Assembly (NCBI RefSeq): GCF_022539505.1
Contig: NC_061509.1
Span: forward strand, 207,042,254-207,106,253
Origin: Lolium rigidum
Taxonomy: Eukaryota; Streptophyta; Magnoliopsida; Poales; Poaceae
Direction of reading: 5' to 3'
Length of the DNA stretch: 64,000 nucleotides
Part shown: positions 9,743 through 22,011 of the stretch, in pieces
Layout of the letters: every line of letters begins with the position of its first letter
How positions within the stretch are numbered: the first letter of the stretch is position 1
Made by a program: the position numbers and the translations under genes
The notes under the pieces: model-generated
The model's database searches: none
Told to the model about the DNA's origin: nothing
The model's input: the letters and a program-made list of their open reading frames with translations, nothing else

Positions 9743-12063
9743 ATGGCACGTTCAAGATCGTCGACTTCGTCGGTAGCAAGCAACATCATGGACAGAGGTA
9801 AACAGATCGAAACTGGTCTCGTTGATTTTGTTCCTCACCCGCCCTCCCGTTTGGATGCATATGCGTATCTGGAGGAGCCCATGGAGATGACGTTTGAAAA
9901 GTTTCACTTCCGCGTCGAGAAAGAAGGAGCGTATCGTCTCGAAGTTTCGATCTCGTCGGGATTATCGGCGGTTGATCCTGATTTTTCAAGCTCAGCATCA
10001 TCCATCGAGTCAGGCGACGAGGAGATTTCGTCGCCACGCTTCATCAGCACCAAGGCAAGCGAAAAACTCGCCAAGATCTTCAGCGACATGTCCTTCGAGT
10101 CATCCGCGGACTCCTATATAAGCGATGACTCGAGTGACACCGACAGCTTCAACTTCATCGACAAATCCATCACCGTTGGCAAGGTCTTCACCAATCTCTA
10201 TGATGGTGTCACCATACACAGCAAGGTTCAGAATCCAAAATACCATCAGATTTACGCCATTGGAGAAGCAAGTCGCGATCAGGAGGATACATCAGAGGCT
10301 TTCGACGAAATGGGAAATCCATATGTCGATCCCTCTGACCTAAGGCGAGGTTTGGGCAGTAAATATGTCGGGCCTACACCACGTGTTAGGGTTCAACTCC
10401 CACAAGCAGCATGGGATAGAGCCGCAAGAGCTATGGATGGTTCAGAACCAATGGCGACAACCTGCTACGGCCGAAGAATTGCGGGCCTACCAATATAGGC
10501 TCGCTCGAGCTGGAAGAGAATTGGAAAAACGAGACAGCTGCTCTGAATAGAAGAAAAGAGGCAGCTTCCGCATCAAGCAGGCGAAGAGCGGAGTTAAGTC
10601 GACAGTCAGGAACTTCGGGAGATATTCACAGGGAAGCTCGAAGGAGAGCAAGATCTCGGCTGCAAAATATACCTGAAGCTGAAAGAGAGACTTTAATTCA
10701 AAACCTCGATATGTCTTTTATGTCAATCGACATGAGGGGGAATATTATTCCAAAAACACCGGAAGCAGGATACATGGCAACGCAAGCTTTCATCCTAGCG
10801 TCCAGGCCACCTCCCGGGGATCCAAGAGAAGCGTTATATAACATGGCCATGGCAGGGTGTGGAGCCATGGGAGCAGCGTTCGCAGCCACACCTCCCGAAG
10901 GAACCGCAAGACAAAATAGCCCGAGACCTGCGGCAGTAGTGCAAGATCCACCAAGAGCAAGTGGAGTCAGAGATACGGCGACTCAGGCCAGGGTAGATAG
11001 AGCGCGACAAGATAGAAGAGAACATCGGCATTCACCAGAACTTGCTGAAGAGGATATGTGTGGACTCCCGTGTTTTACGCGACGGGTCCGAAAAACTCGA
11101 GTCCCATCAGGATTCAAGTTACCCGATAGTTTCAAGAAATTTGATGGCCTACAAGATCCCGAGGATTGGCTAGTCGATTACCTCGAGACAGTAAAGTTGA
11201 TAGGTGGAACGAGAGCAACAGCCATGCAGAGCATTCAAATACACCTGAGCGGAGCCGCAAGATCGTGGATAAAGAAGCTTCCCCAGGCTCCATCGACAGC
11301 TAGGACAGTTTTGAGGATGTGTTTGTCAAGAACTTCCGATCAACCTGCAAAAAGCCTGCGACACTGGAGGAGTTGAGATCATGTCAACAAAAGCATGATG
11401 AATCAATGAGGAAGTACATTCAAAGGTGGAACATCATCAAAAACTCGGCAGAAAATATATCTGACGAGAGAGCGATAGATGTGTTTGTAGCAGGAGTTCG
11501 ACGAGGAGATTTTGTGGAGGACTTGGGAAGAACCAACCCAAGGACAATATCAGCATTAATGGAAATAGCAAACAGATGGGAAGATGGCGAGGATGCTGTA
11601 CATAATAAACGACACGGAGTCACCGGAGGAGGACCGCGATCGAAATTTTCAAAATAGACGACGATTTTCTCGACAATTTTCGAGTTACGATGCCCCTGGC
11701 CAAATATCGGCTGGGTTTCGGGGAAACAATGGAGGAATCAATAGAGATGATTATCAAAGGAGTAATGCACAACAAGGCGACAATAGAGATGACTCTCGAA
11801 ATAACAGGCAAAATAGCGGGTCGAGATTTCAGAGACCTTTCGTAACTCCCGAAGATATGATGAACGGGCCATGTCAGATGCATTTTTATCTCGATAGCAA
11901 TGGGAGAAGGCAGTCAGGACATCTGCAGAAGGACTGTCGAAATTTCCAAACAATGCTGCGAGTTGCAGGGATAGCCAATGCACAAACAGCAAATAGAAAC
12001 CCCCAGGGGCCCAGGAGTGAGATTCACGTGCCACCTCCTCCCGCAATTACGGATGAAAATTGA
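9743..12063 (+). pseudogene. Gypsy A gag, frameshifted
   Basis: The gag starts with ATG at 9743 (MARSRSSTSSVAS) in an acidic, Ser-rich N-terminal region. The retrotransposon gag core lies around 11100-11600 (FKKFDGLQDPEDWL, WIKKLP, KYIQRWNIIKN). Next comes a Gln/Arg/Asn-rich nucleocapsid-like part. By comparison with element B the reading frame shifts near 10450-10500, near 11285-11300 and near 11620-11640, and a TGA ends it at 12061-12063. At least three private frameshifts exclude a functional product. Confidence 0.85.
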
Positions 12064-12188
12064 CATCAGCTCAGAATAGCGGCAGCACCAGCGCCACCAC
12101 CTTACGTTGATCCCAACTCCAATGGAGCGGTCTCGATGATTCAGAAAGGCAGGCCATCCAATAGAGCTCGGAAAGTAATCTCGCGACG

Positions 12189-12926
12189 GTGTTCATGGTA
12201 GAGAAGATGCCTCCACCAACGATTGAGTACCTCAATTGGTCGGGGCAAGACATTGGCTTCACAATAGCGGACCATCCGCAGACAAGCTCCTCGACCGGGC
12301 GGTCGGCACTTATCTTACCGACATTAATCGCGGGATTCGACGTATCGCGAGTATTCATAGATGGAGGCAGCAGCCTAAACCTTATGTATGCAGATACATT
12401 AAGGAAGATGAACATATCTCTAGCAAATCTGAAGCCAACCGACACGCGTTTTTATGGAATTACGCCGGAGAAGCCAAGTTATCCGTTGGGGAAGATCAAT
12501 CTCGACGTTCAGTTTGGGACCCGAGAAAACTACAGGATAGAGAGGCTGGAGTTTGAAGTTGTGGATTTCCCATCACAGTATCACGCCTTGTTGGAATGGC
12601 CAGCATATGCCAGGTTTATGGCGGTACCACATTATACATACTTGTTGTGGAGGTTACCTGGACCTAAGGGACCAATCACAGTCAAAGGAAGTTTTGCGCT
12701 AGCCGATAAATGTGACAAAGATTTTCATCGACTGTCAGAAACTTTGGGGATGCAAGCAGAATACATGGAGTCAAGGCTTACGACTGATTATGATGTACTG
12801 CCAGATGTAGGGAGGCCTAATAAGGAACCAACTTTTAACACTACAAAGGATTCCAAGGAGGTGCAGATTCACCCGAGAGATCCGAAGAAGACGACGTCTA
12901 TCGCGACAAATATGGACCTCACATAG
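12189..12926 (+). pseudogene. Gypsy A protease region
   Basis: Aspartic protease region of the polyprotein: the active-site segment is FIDGGSSLNLMY at about 12355-12390, with GGS in place of the usual D-S/T-G triad, as in many plant Gypsy elements. The frame runs to a TAG at 12924-12926 just before the RT. The same codon is TAG in element B. Upstream the link to gag is broken by a one-base difference from element B. Confidence 0.8.
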
Positions 12927-14418
12927 GAAAGTGCGCTCGTCGAGTTCCTCCGTGAGCACTGGAAAATCTTCGCATGGTGTCCAGCTGACATGCCAGGAGT
13001 ACCCAGGGAACTTGCCGAGCACCATCTAAACTTGGATCCACTAGCAAGACCAATAAAACAACCTCTGAGGCATTTTTCGGAACCAAACAGCAAAGCTATG
13101 CTGTCAGAAATTGATCGACTAAGAGAAGCTGATTTCATTAAGGAGCTGCATACAGAGGCCACATGGGTAGCAAACCCAGTGCTGGTCCCGAAGAAAAACA
13201 CTAAAGTACTTCGCATGTGTGTCGACTTTACCTTTCTCAACAAACACTATCCAAAGGATCACTTTCCCCTCCCAAGGATCGATCAAATTATCGACTCCAC
13301 GGCAGGATGTGAACGTTTTTCCTTCCTGGATGCATACTCTGGTTACAACCAGATCAGATTGAAAGAAGAGGACGAGGTCAAAACAGCGTTCATCACACCT
13401 TATGGCGTGTTTTGTTATCGAACAAAGCCCTTTGGTTTGAAAAACGCGGGAGCAACATATCAGCGGATGATGCAGAAGTGCTTAGCAACACAGATCGTGA
13501 AAAACGTACAAGTGTACATCGACGACGTCGTCATAACATCAAAAAAGGGGGACACGCTAATCGAGGACTTGAAGGAAACTTTCGACAATCTCGATAAGTT
13601 TTGTCTCAAGCTGAACCCGACGAAGTGTTCTTTCGGCGTCCCTGCAGGAGAACTTCTCGGGTTCTTAGTTTCAGCAAGAGGGATTGAAGCAAATACCGAA
13701 AAAATCCAAGCTATCATAACGATGAGGAAGCCAACAAAGTTGAAAGAAATACAGCAGCTAACTGGGCGAGTCGCAGGTTTAACTAGATTCGTCGCCAGAT
13801 TGGGAGAAAAGGCGTTACCGTTTTACGCCTTAATCAAACAAGGAGAGAAGTTCCAGTGGAATGAAGAGGCAGATAGAGCCTTCGAGGATCTTAAGCGCAC
13901 AATCTCGACACCACCAATCTTGGTGGCGCCTAAAGAGAAGGAACCCCTCTTGTTATATATTGCGGCTACACCCCAAGTGGTCAGCACGGCACTCGTTGTC
14001 GAAAGAGAAGAAGAAGGAAAACTTCATGGAGTGAAGAGGCCGGTATATTTCATCAGTGAAGTTTTATCGCCTTCAAAACAGCGGTACCAGCGGTACCAGA
14101 AACTAGCATATGGAGTGTTTACAACCGCAAGAAAACTGCGGCACTATTTTTCGGCGCATCCGATAATAGTGGTCAACGAGGCGCCTTTATCCAATATACT
14201 AAACAATCCAGAAGCTACAGGTCGTGTCTCCCTTTGGGGAATAGAACTTTCACCTCGGGACATCACGTATGAAAAAAGAAAAGCAATAAAGTCGCAAGTT
14301 CTGCCAGATTTCATCGCAGAGTGGATGGAGCTGCAAAATACAGGACCCCCGGATCTATCGAGAACCTGGACTATGAACTTTGATGGGTCCAAGAGGTTAG
14401 AGGGAGCTGGAGCAGAGC
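12927..14418 (+). pseudogene. Gypsy A reverse transcriptase and start of RNase H
   Basis: Downstream of the TAG the frame stays open through the RT domain. Seen are LRMCVDFTFLN, FPLPRID, FLDAYSGYNQI, the catalytic YIDD in VQVYIDDVVITS (about 13510-13545), and the thumb/connection region with LTGRVAGL. The RNase H-like segment with YFISEVLSPSKQRY follows, then MNFDGSK of a second RNase H start at about 14370-14390. A frameshift near 14400 separates it from the following part. RT itself looks complete, but the polyprotein is not. Confidence 0.9.
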
Positions 14419-15425
14419 GTGATACTCATATCACCTGAAGGCGACAAATTAAAGTATGTCTTACGGATGACGTTCCCAAACGCGTCTAACAATGAGGCAG
14501 AATACAAAGCTCTTATACACGGGATGAAGATGGCGAAAGCTTGTGGTGCAACCCGACTAAAAAAAATTGGCGACTCGCAATTGGTGGCCCAGCAAGTCAT
14601 GAACCAATGTGATGCAGTCAATGATAGCATGGTGGCATACACAGAAGTGTACAACGAGCTCGAGAAATTATTTGATGGATGCGAGGTAAATCATATAAGC
14701 AGACTGAGCAACGATGAAGACGATGTTCTTGCAAATATCGGGTCGCAGTGCCTCGCAATTCCACCAGGAGTGTTCTGGGAGGAAATAACAGAGAGATTAA
14801 CAAAGCCGAAGAAATTGAAGAAGAAGGAGAAGGAGGAAAAATCCGCGGGGGCTGCAAAAGAAATACTAGAAGAAGAAGGGGAACAGGATATAGTATTGAT
14901 GGTGCAAATACCATGGATGCAAGCGTACATATCATACATCCTAAGGAAAACAATACCCGACGATCCAGTTGAAGCAAGGCGAGTTATTAGACGGTCCAAG
15001 GCTTTTACAGTGGTCAAAGGGGAGCTATACAAACGCAGTATTTCGGGTGTGTTACAACGATGCGTCACACCCGAAGAAGGAAGGATAATCTTGAAGGACG
15101 TACACGAGGGAATATGTGGTCATCACGCGAGCAGTCGAGCTATTGCCGCTAAGGTTTTTCGAGCTGGATTTTACTGGTTGACAGCAATCGAGGATGCAAA
15201 GGAGATAGTACGAACTTGTGACGCATGCCAAAGATTTGCCGCGAAACCTCCTTCTCCGGCAGCAGAGCTGATGCCAATACCATTGTCCTGGCCCTTTGCT
15301 CAATGGGGCCTCGATATGGTGGGGAAGTTACATAAAGCTTCGCCAGGAGGATACGAGTATATGCTCGTCGCTGTCGACAAATTTACCAAGTGGATAGAAG
15401 CCAAGCCGATAAATTCACCAGACGC
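14419..15425 (+). pseudogene. Gypsy A RNase H end and integrase, truncated
   Basis: After the frameshift the RNase H part continues (NNEAEYKALIHG, GDSQLVAQQV). A Lys/Glu-rich linker follows, then the integrase zinc domain (HEGICGHHASSR, RTCDACQ at about 15105-15235) and the start of the catalytic core, with the first Asp in WGLDMVG. Similarity stops at INSPD, where CACTACAAG begins. The remaining core Asp and Glu are absent. Confidence 0.88.
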
Positions 15426-15629
15426 CACTACAAGAAAAGTTGCCATGGCCGACGAAGTTGAAGTCGCGCCGTGGTTGCTGGTGTACCATGGCCGACGATT
15501 TTTGGTCCCTCCGTGGTGCATGTCAAAACTTTTTTTGTCTCGTTTTGAGGCCACCTAGCCCGACGAAAGCGGCCAAAACGTCGCGTATGGTGGCCGGGAC
15601 GTGGTGCATCTCAAAATCTCGGGTTCGAC
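15426..15629. mobile_element. CACTA transposon terminus
   Basis: CACTACAAGAAAA is the classic end of a grass CACTA (En/Spm) element, and it starts exactly where integrase similarity of element A stops. The next 200 bases hold a twice-repeated CATGGCCGACGA (near 15444 and 15488), like the subterminal repeats that bind CACTA transposase. The other end is not in view because a gap follows. Confidence 0.75.
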
Positions 15630-15729
15630 NNNNNNNNNNNNNNNNNNNNNNNNNNNNNNNNNNNNNNNNNNNNNNNNNNNNNNNNNNNNNNNNNNNNNNN
15701 NNNNNNNNNNNNNNNNNNNNNNNNNNNNN
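15630..15729. other. assembly gap of 100 N
   Basis: Exactly 100 Ns, so a gap of unknown true size. Confidence 1.
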
Positions 15730-15795
15730 CGATACATGCAAAACTAGACTAATTGGAGCCCCGTTCCGAACGGAGGAAGTAACAAAAATCCATAC

Positions 15796-16078
15796 GGCTT
15801 TGTTTGGTACTAGATTTTTAGTGGGAATTAGTGGGGATAATCCGCTCCAAAATTTAAATCACCACTTATCCCCAATGCATTGGTGCTAGAGTATGAGCGA
15901 GTTTAATCCCCACTCATCCCCATTTTTCTCCAAATTTTAGTGTAATTTTTTCAATCCCCAATACTCTACCTCTACCTAGTGTATTGGAGATGAAGTTTTG
16001 TGGGGATTGAGTGACAGCAATGATTCACCCAATACTCTAGAGTATTATCCTCACTAATTCCCACTGAAAAACAAAGTC
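15796..16078. mobile_element. Tourist-like MITE
   Basis: 283 bp with inverted ends GGCTTTGTTTGG and CAAAGTC. The internal arms match as well (GTGGGAATTAGTG against its complement). The trinucleotide TAC flanks both sides (15793-15795 and 16079-16081), as expected for a PIF/Harbinger-mobilised element. It has no coding capacity. Confidence 0.8.
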
Positions 16079-16081
16079 TAC

Positions 16082-17130
16082 AGAAGGAAGCCATGTGTGT
16101 GTGCAATTGTGCATCCAGCAATTTTCCCCGAACTGGTCGCCAGCGACCGCGCGCAGCTCGCCTTCAACCACCGGACCGACGCGTAGCCCCACCCGCACGT
16201 GGGCCCCATAGGTAGCGCTGACACCCGGTCCACCCTCCCGTCCACGTCCGGCCCGCGGCGGCCGCGTCCTCGTCTCCCTGGAGCTGGAGTCGCATCAGCG
16301 TCGACTCGTCGGACCCGCAGCAGTCACTCGATCACGGCCGCCTCGTGGTCCATCCCGGCCGCCGTCGCCAGGAAACAACCTGCCACCACGCCGCCCCGTC
16401 CACGGTTACTGACTCCCGGCCGACCGGCGACCGTCCCCCCTCTCGCTTTCGCGCGACGACAGGGACGTACTCGCTCCGGCGACGTCCCCGGAGTCCGGAC
16501 GGCCGCACCCGGGGCCGGGACGGTCGAGCTGCAGCCTGCAGGTGAGTGCGCTCGCTTTCAGTACACCGTTCACTGCTGGTGCCACCGGCCGGGTTCCGCC
16601 AGTGAGCGCTGGAGGCGGAGTACCCCGTCGTCGTCGCCGCGGAAAGCGCGCGCAGGGCACGAAAACAACACACACTGGCTTTTCGCCGTAGCTGTCGGCT
16701 GCACGTTCTCGACTAGACCCGACTAGACCTGGCCTGCACCAACTTGCAACTCGTAGCAATAGCTTTTCTCCAACTTGGTTACAACAGCGTCGACGGTAGC
16801 TGCTACCGTCGGCCATGAACCTGGCCAAGTATCAAGGTCGTCCCAACCCCGGCCCCTCCTAGTTCTCCCAACAGCGTTACTAGGGGCGCTCCACGAAAAC
16901 CATGTCCAGCCACGGCACTATAGAGCCATTTCATTCGGTGCGGTCCAATAACTTGTTCGGCCCTCCTAGACCAACTTTAATAGCCATTTTAAAGTGCTTA
17001 AGATAAGCAGCATGTCGGATACACGTGCCACATGCCAGCGATCTAGCCCATTTTCCCCGCCACCTCTCCTCTCTCCTCCTCGAGGCATCTTTCACACCCG
17101 TTGAATCATCGACGCCGTTGCCCCCTTTCG
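16082..17130. other. GC-rich unassigned stretch
   Basis: 16120-16720 is strongly GC- and CpG-rich and gives open frames on both strands, none like a known family. It could be a CpG-rich promoter or a transposon 5' part that belongs to the Harbinger remnant. I see no reliable gene. Confidence 0.4.
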
Positions 17131-17139
17131 ACACCGATA

Positions 17140-18165
17140 GCTTAGCTTCGCCTATACGCCATCTATTTTTCCAAAGAGGCAACATATATATACTCCAAAG
17201 GATTTTTTTGGCGGCGCTATTTTTTCGATAAAGGGTGCTTTGTTACTTAAAAAGGTTTTGCAGCCATCTATGTTAGATAAAATAAATCCTTCACCATCCT
17301 CCAACCGTATAGACACCTTCGTAAAGAGGTCGTGGTCCTTCATGCGCTGCACAAGGAATTTTTGGCGGCGCTATAGGATGAACAAGGGATTGTTAACCGC
17401 CTAGTGCATGGTGCGAGGGAGTACGATACCTACTTCATGATTTAGAAATGCACTGATGTTATGAGGATGATTGCATATGGAGCTCTTATAGATACAACTG
17501 AAAACTACATACACATGGCTGAGCCCACATACATTGAAGTCATGATGTATAAGTTCTACATGACGGTGATGACGACCATTCTACCCGAGAGGACCAAATG
17601 AAGTAGAAACAACTAAGATCATGGCGTAAGAGGATTTTGTATGATGCTTGGAAGCATCGATTGCATGCATTGCTTATAGAAAAATTGTCTATTTACTTGG
17701 TAATGTATCTCCAGAGCTCATTGTGGAGCGTGCACAGTGGTATTTGAAGTTGTGGAAAGTTTTGACCTATGGATTTGGCAGTTTTGTTTTGGCATGACGG
17801 AATCTCACAATGATATCAACGTGTTGCAGCGCTCGTCGATGTGCTAGACTTGCTGAAGGGCATGCTCGAGAGTGCAACTATAAGGTCAATGATCACCAAT
17901 ATACCACTGGCCGATGCCATCTATCCATGATGGTTGACATTAGTGAAGATCTTTGTTATAAAAAATATCACTTTGCTTCACGTCTGAAAGGATGTCGTGC
18001 GGGCATTTATTATGCTCGAAACTCTTATATGGTCTCAAGATCAGATGTTGGACAGTAGGAGGTGATGAATGTTCGTATGGTCATGAACGGCATGATCATC
18101 AAGATTGGGTACAGAGATCCAGCGAATGATGATCATTCATATGATCACCAGAGTCCTCTTTCATC
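17140..18165 (+). pseudogene. PIF/Harbinger transposase, heavily decayed
   Basis: Pieces in shifting frames follow the plant Harbinger transposase (DDE_4 type): FWRRYRMNKGLL near 17361-17395, GALIDTTENYIHMAEPTYIE near 17480-17540, GMLGSIDC (DDE region) near 17640, WHDGISHNDINVLQRS-like text near 17780-17840, HARECNYKVNDHQYTTG near 17860-17910 and VMNVRMVMNGMIIKI near 18063-18110. Stops and frameshifts are frequent. A 132-bp insert with long duplications (17221-17352) splits its N-terminal part. The copy at 62648-64000 is from the same family but better preserved. Confidence 0.75.
17221..17352 (-). mobile_element. short retroposed insert with 22-bp target duplication
   Basis: The sequence ending TTTGGCGGCGCTAT occurs at 17198-17220 and again at 17353-17374 (22-23 bases, few differences), flanking 132 bp that start with a T-run. 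Long duplications and a T-run fit target-primed insertion of a minus-strand retroposon or a 5'-truncated LINE. The second copy keeps the transposase reading (FWRRYRMNK), so the insert is the later event. Confidence 0.6.
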
Positions 18166-21100
18166 CGTAAAACTAATTTATTTCTATTTAATTTGTACAA
18201 ATTATTTTATTTGTACTTTTACTTTCTATGTAGAATCATGGTTAAATTTTAGGAGATTAAAACAAAACATATTTTGGGAGGACTGTATTGAGTGCGCAGC
18301 TAAAGGCAACCTGTGCCGGCGCCTCAAATAGAGCTAATTTGGCGATGTTCCTCCTTAAAATAGACTTTCGCCCCGCTATATTAATATAGAAACCACACGA
18401 TACAACAATCACGCTAGTACCGAAGCACAACCAAGCCCAAAAGAAAAGAGAAACAAAATTGCCGACGCTGGCGGATCGACTGAAAACGAAGATGACTCGC
18501 CACCGCTGCACCGTCCGGACAAGTCCCACCACGCTCGTAGCACTCTGAATCGCCCACATACCAAGCAACACCTTCAACAAGAAAAGCAACGATGACGTGC
18601 CCAGACAATTCCTAGGGTTTCCCCGGTACACTAATTCGGTGTTGTTACCGGACGACGTTCCAGAGAGGCGACTTGAGACCTGTCCTTGGTTGTGATATTA
18701 AAGCTGTCGCCGCTAGTGATCGGTCCTGGGTGCCTGCGACCGTGCACACATTGCCAATCTGCCGAGGACCAGCTATTTTGGCTCTTGGGCGAGTCGAAGA
18801 GCTGCGACCGCAAAGAGCTAGCTATCGTTTTCTTCTTTTTCTCCTCGGGGTGGAAGCTAGAAACAATGGGGCAGGAGAGGCTGAACGTTGCTCACAGACA
18901 AAATACAGCGGTTCGCCATGCCTGGTGGCTGGAACCAAACGAAGAAGATGAGATAAACAAATGACGGTTCAGCACATAAACTAGGCACCACTCACTCAAC
19001 ACTCAACAGCATAGCCGATGGCCACCATCGACGTTGACATAAACCCACGGAGAAAAGCTCTGAACCGAAAAGAAAACGTATATACGGCGCCGTTCTCCGT
19101 ACACCTCCAAGACGAGGCGAAGCCAGGAAAAGACAATCAAGCAAAGGGGAAATTGCATATGCATGGTCAGCAAAGATTTGAGGTAGATACTCTGACTGAA
19201 ACGGACCACGAGAAACTTCTACTGCATACGTATAGCTGCAATAGAATACAACAACATACGTAACGGTCGGTGGCTAGACTACTTCACGAAGATGTTAACA
19301 CCACACCACCAGTCATTATAAACAAAAGCGTGCAGCCACAGCGAATCCCTCTTCATTTTCAGCTTCCAACTAAACCGATACGGCATTACGTAGTAGATTT
19401 GAACAGGTGTTAAACACCGGAACGTCAGTGCTGGCGACGTTCGTGATGCGTCCCCGGCCGATCCACGAGCACCGGCCGATGCAATTGACCCCTGGATCGA
19501 TGCTGGCTAACGTTTTCGAGTCGCCTGGACGCGACCTCGGCCACCTAATGCCGCCGCTACCTGACTGCCAAGAGGCAAAGCCAAGAGCACGAGCATTAGA
19601 AAATTTTGGGCATGTGCTGAATGCATGATGGATGGGCACCCGATGTAGCAAATTGTATGTGTACTCGACCATACCTAAACAGGAAAAAAGAGATCTGCCT
19701 TCTCGGTTTGGTCTCCTCGCCTCGCTGACTGCCTCGGCGCAGTCGCTACCGCGTCTCGTGCTTCCCAAAGATGCCTGCAGTAGCAAGACACGTATGTGGT
19801 CAGTAACTAGTCAATAGTATCAATAGGATCCTGATGCCTGAATTCAGATTCAGGCACGCAGCAATCTAGACGTGCCCATACAAGCACTATACAGTACAGG
19901 AGTCATTACAATCGATGAGCAAGACAGAGCAACCGGGCAAGTACCAAGAAAATTGTTCAGGGCCAATAGGACAGCAATAGGGCATTAGAAAACTTTTCAG
20001 TAGCCCGGAGTAAGGACTAGTGATGGATGAGACAATCTCAAGTAGAGTACATTTAGCTCAGAAGCATGTGTTGTGTGCATACCTCAGATCTACTAAGTTA
20101 GGTGCTTTGGATAACTATGAAGCTTATGACGCTAAACAAGTACAAGCCAGCCAGCAAAGATTGTTGATCTTATCATCTTAATGTCCCTTACCACTGTGAT
20201 TAAAAAACACCACATGTCCGCACAACGAAACAAAAAGATGTGCACAGGCTTCAGGAGTTTCCTCTTGTCACTATGCAAACAAACAAACAAGCTAGCAAAC
20301 AAGACACAACACAGGACGCGGCAACAGCTTCTCACTATACCAGAATCACAATGAGAGGCCAAGACATTTTACTAGGGAAGCTTGTATGACTCCAGAATCA
20401 AAGAATAGGCTGTACGACAAAATGGTCCGACTTGGCAGATGAGAAAAACAACTTCGATTTGCACTTTTGCAGTTCACATCCCTCCTTGCCCAGCCAAGAT
20501 GAGCACAAGGATATTATTACTTGATGTAATTCACATGCTCAGCTCTCCTGCATAGCCTCAAACAGTACATTATTATTTGATGCACTTCTGCAAAGAGAGA
20601 TTACAAAAACTTCCAAGATCTTCAAAAGTTTGTGCTAACTAATGTTACAACTTGGTGTTTCTTTTGTATAATTAATGGGAAACATGTCAGTGCAACAGGG
20701 CAGCAAGATAACATAACCACTGACAACTGCAGCCATGTTAGGCCCAAAGAGGTAGAAGATGGAAGAACTGCACAAAAACTACCTAGACAAAATAGTTATA
20801 ATTACTTTAGAAGTTTCAAAGTTCGCCAGATACAAATGCTAATTTGTAATATGTGAGAAGTAAATTTATGGCATTGTGAGATGAATAAAAAGGATCACCG
20901 AATATTGCTACACCCTTTAAGTGAACTAACAAAAAAAGAAGAACATTTCGTTCTTGACGCTATGCTAAGGACAATGTGAATTCATCGTTCCATTGTTTCA
21001 GCTTGGTATTTTCCCGAGGTTAAATGAGAAGAGAACAATATGGACACGACTTCTACAAGATCTGTCATAGGCATCTATAAGTGCAGCTGCCAGACTGGAA

Positions 21101-21670
21101 ACGACAAGAACCCTAGAGGGCATCATTCATCAGAAGTCAAGAGGGCCATCCACACATAGTGGATCTACTATGCAAACATTTGGATCTTAGGATGCATTTT
21201 TGGAGACCATTACCTAACCCAGCAGTACTATCCTCACATGGAAGCACTGTCAAGATACTGTTCTTTAGGACCACACTGAGTTTACAATGCTAACCAGTCA
21301 CATTTATTTACTTAGTATAAGACTGTAGCTTGTAAGTCGAGCTTTTGATGCATTGGATTGGACCACCATAATACATACATTACTATTCTGAGTTTCATTT
21401 ACATAGCTAGGCATTCCTATTGCATTGGACCACACATAACCTAGGTTTCTGTCTTGACTAGTCTGTGTGAACCCAATTATACACACTGCATCTGGTCCAG
21501 TTTCTAGGGAAATAGTTGTCCAAGCTATTGCAGAAAATTTGTGCCCAACAGCAAGAATACAACAGCAATAAGTTCAAGCAAAGAATAAAAGTATAATATT
21601 GGTCAGGGAAGCTTTGAAGAATCTATGCATCTAAAATACATCTTGCAACTGCCACCAAGTGCGGAATTCA
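18166..21670. other. unassigned intergenic region
   Basis: No convincing gene. 18350-18650 is repeat-like: reversed, it ends in a TATATTAATATA-containing tail like LINE 3' ends. Short open frames between 18660 and 19800 on both strands match no family I recognise and show no splice structure. 19800-21670 is AT-rich and featureless to me. Confidence 0.4.
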
Positions 21671-22011
21671 CAAACATAAGTCTAGTCTTTGGTACAGATC
21701 CAAAGAAAACAATGTTAAACGGAATCGTATCCAGTGGTTAACTGCCCTTCAGATTGACACCAAAGATAAACTTTCAAGGGAAGGTGGTTGTCCGTGGAAC
21801 TATTCCCCCAACATAGTAAAGTTAAGGTGCAGTACAGTTTGTGCTCAGTCAGATATTTCATATATAGTTGTAAAGTTAATGGTACTATGCATTTAAGTGG
21901 TCAGTGAAATTGCAGTTGCACTCTCTTTTTTGTGTACCACTCGATGAACTCACTTGTCATATAGAATAAAAACATTTACTTACATATTTTAGTATTAATC
22001 TGATAACCCAT

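Larger units (their letters stand above)
9311..15425 (+). mobile_element. Gypsy LTR retrotransposon A, 3'-truncated
   Basis: It contains a 5' LTR (9311-9696), primer-binding site, gag, protease, reverse transcriptase, RNase H and the first part of integrase, in the order gag-PR-RT-RH-IN that defines Gypsy. Integrase ends where a CACTA transposon begins at 15426; the rest, including the 3' LTR, is lost or beyond the gap. Several frameshifts and stops make it dead. A close relative, element B, lies on the minus strand at 36882-48987, and comparison of the two shows which breaks are private. The five bases before the LTR are CCAGG. Confidence 0.9.

Noticed and set aside
10365..10550. Separate small gene inside Gypsy A
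   Set aside because: It is the continuation of gag after a frameshift, as comparison with element B shows.
15440..15889. Open frame spanning the first N run (and a similar one at 31431-31888)
   Set aside because: Translation through Ns is meaningless.
16199..16828. Possible GC-rich gene on either strand
   Set aside because: No family motif and no splice structure that joins to anything; open frames are explained by composition.
19016..19800. Candidate genes on either strand in 19.0-19.8 kb
   Set aside because: Short frames only, no domain, no consistent splice sites.
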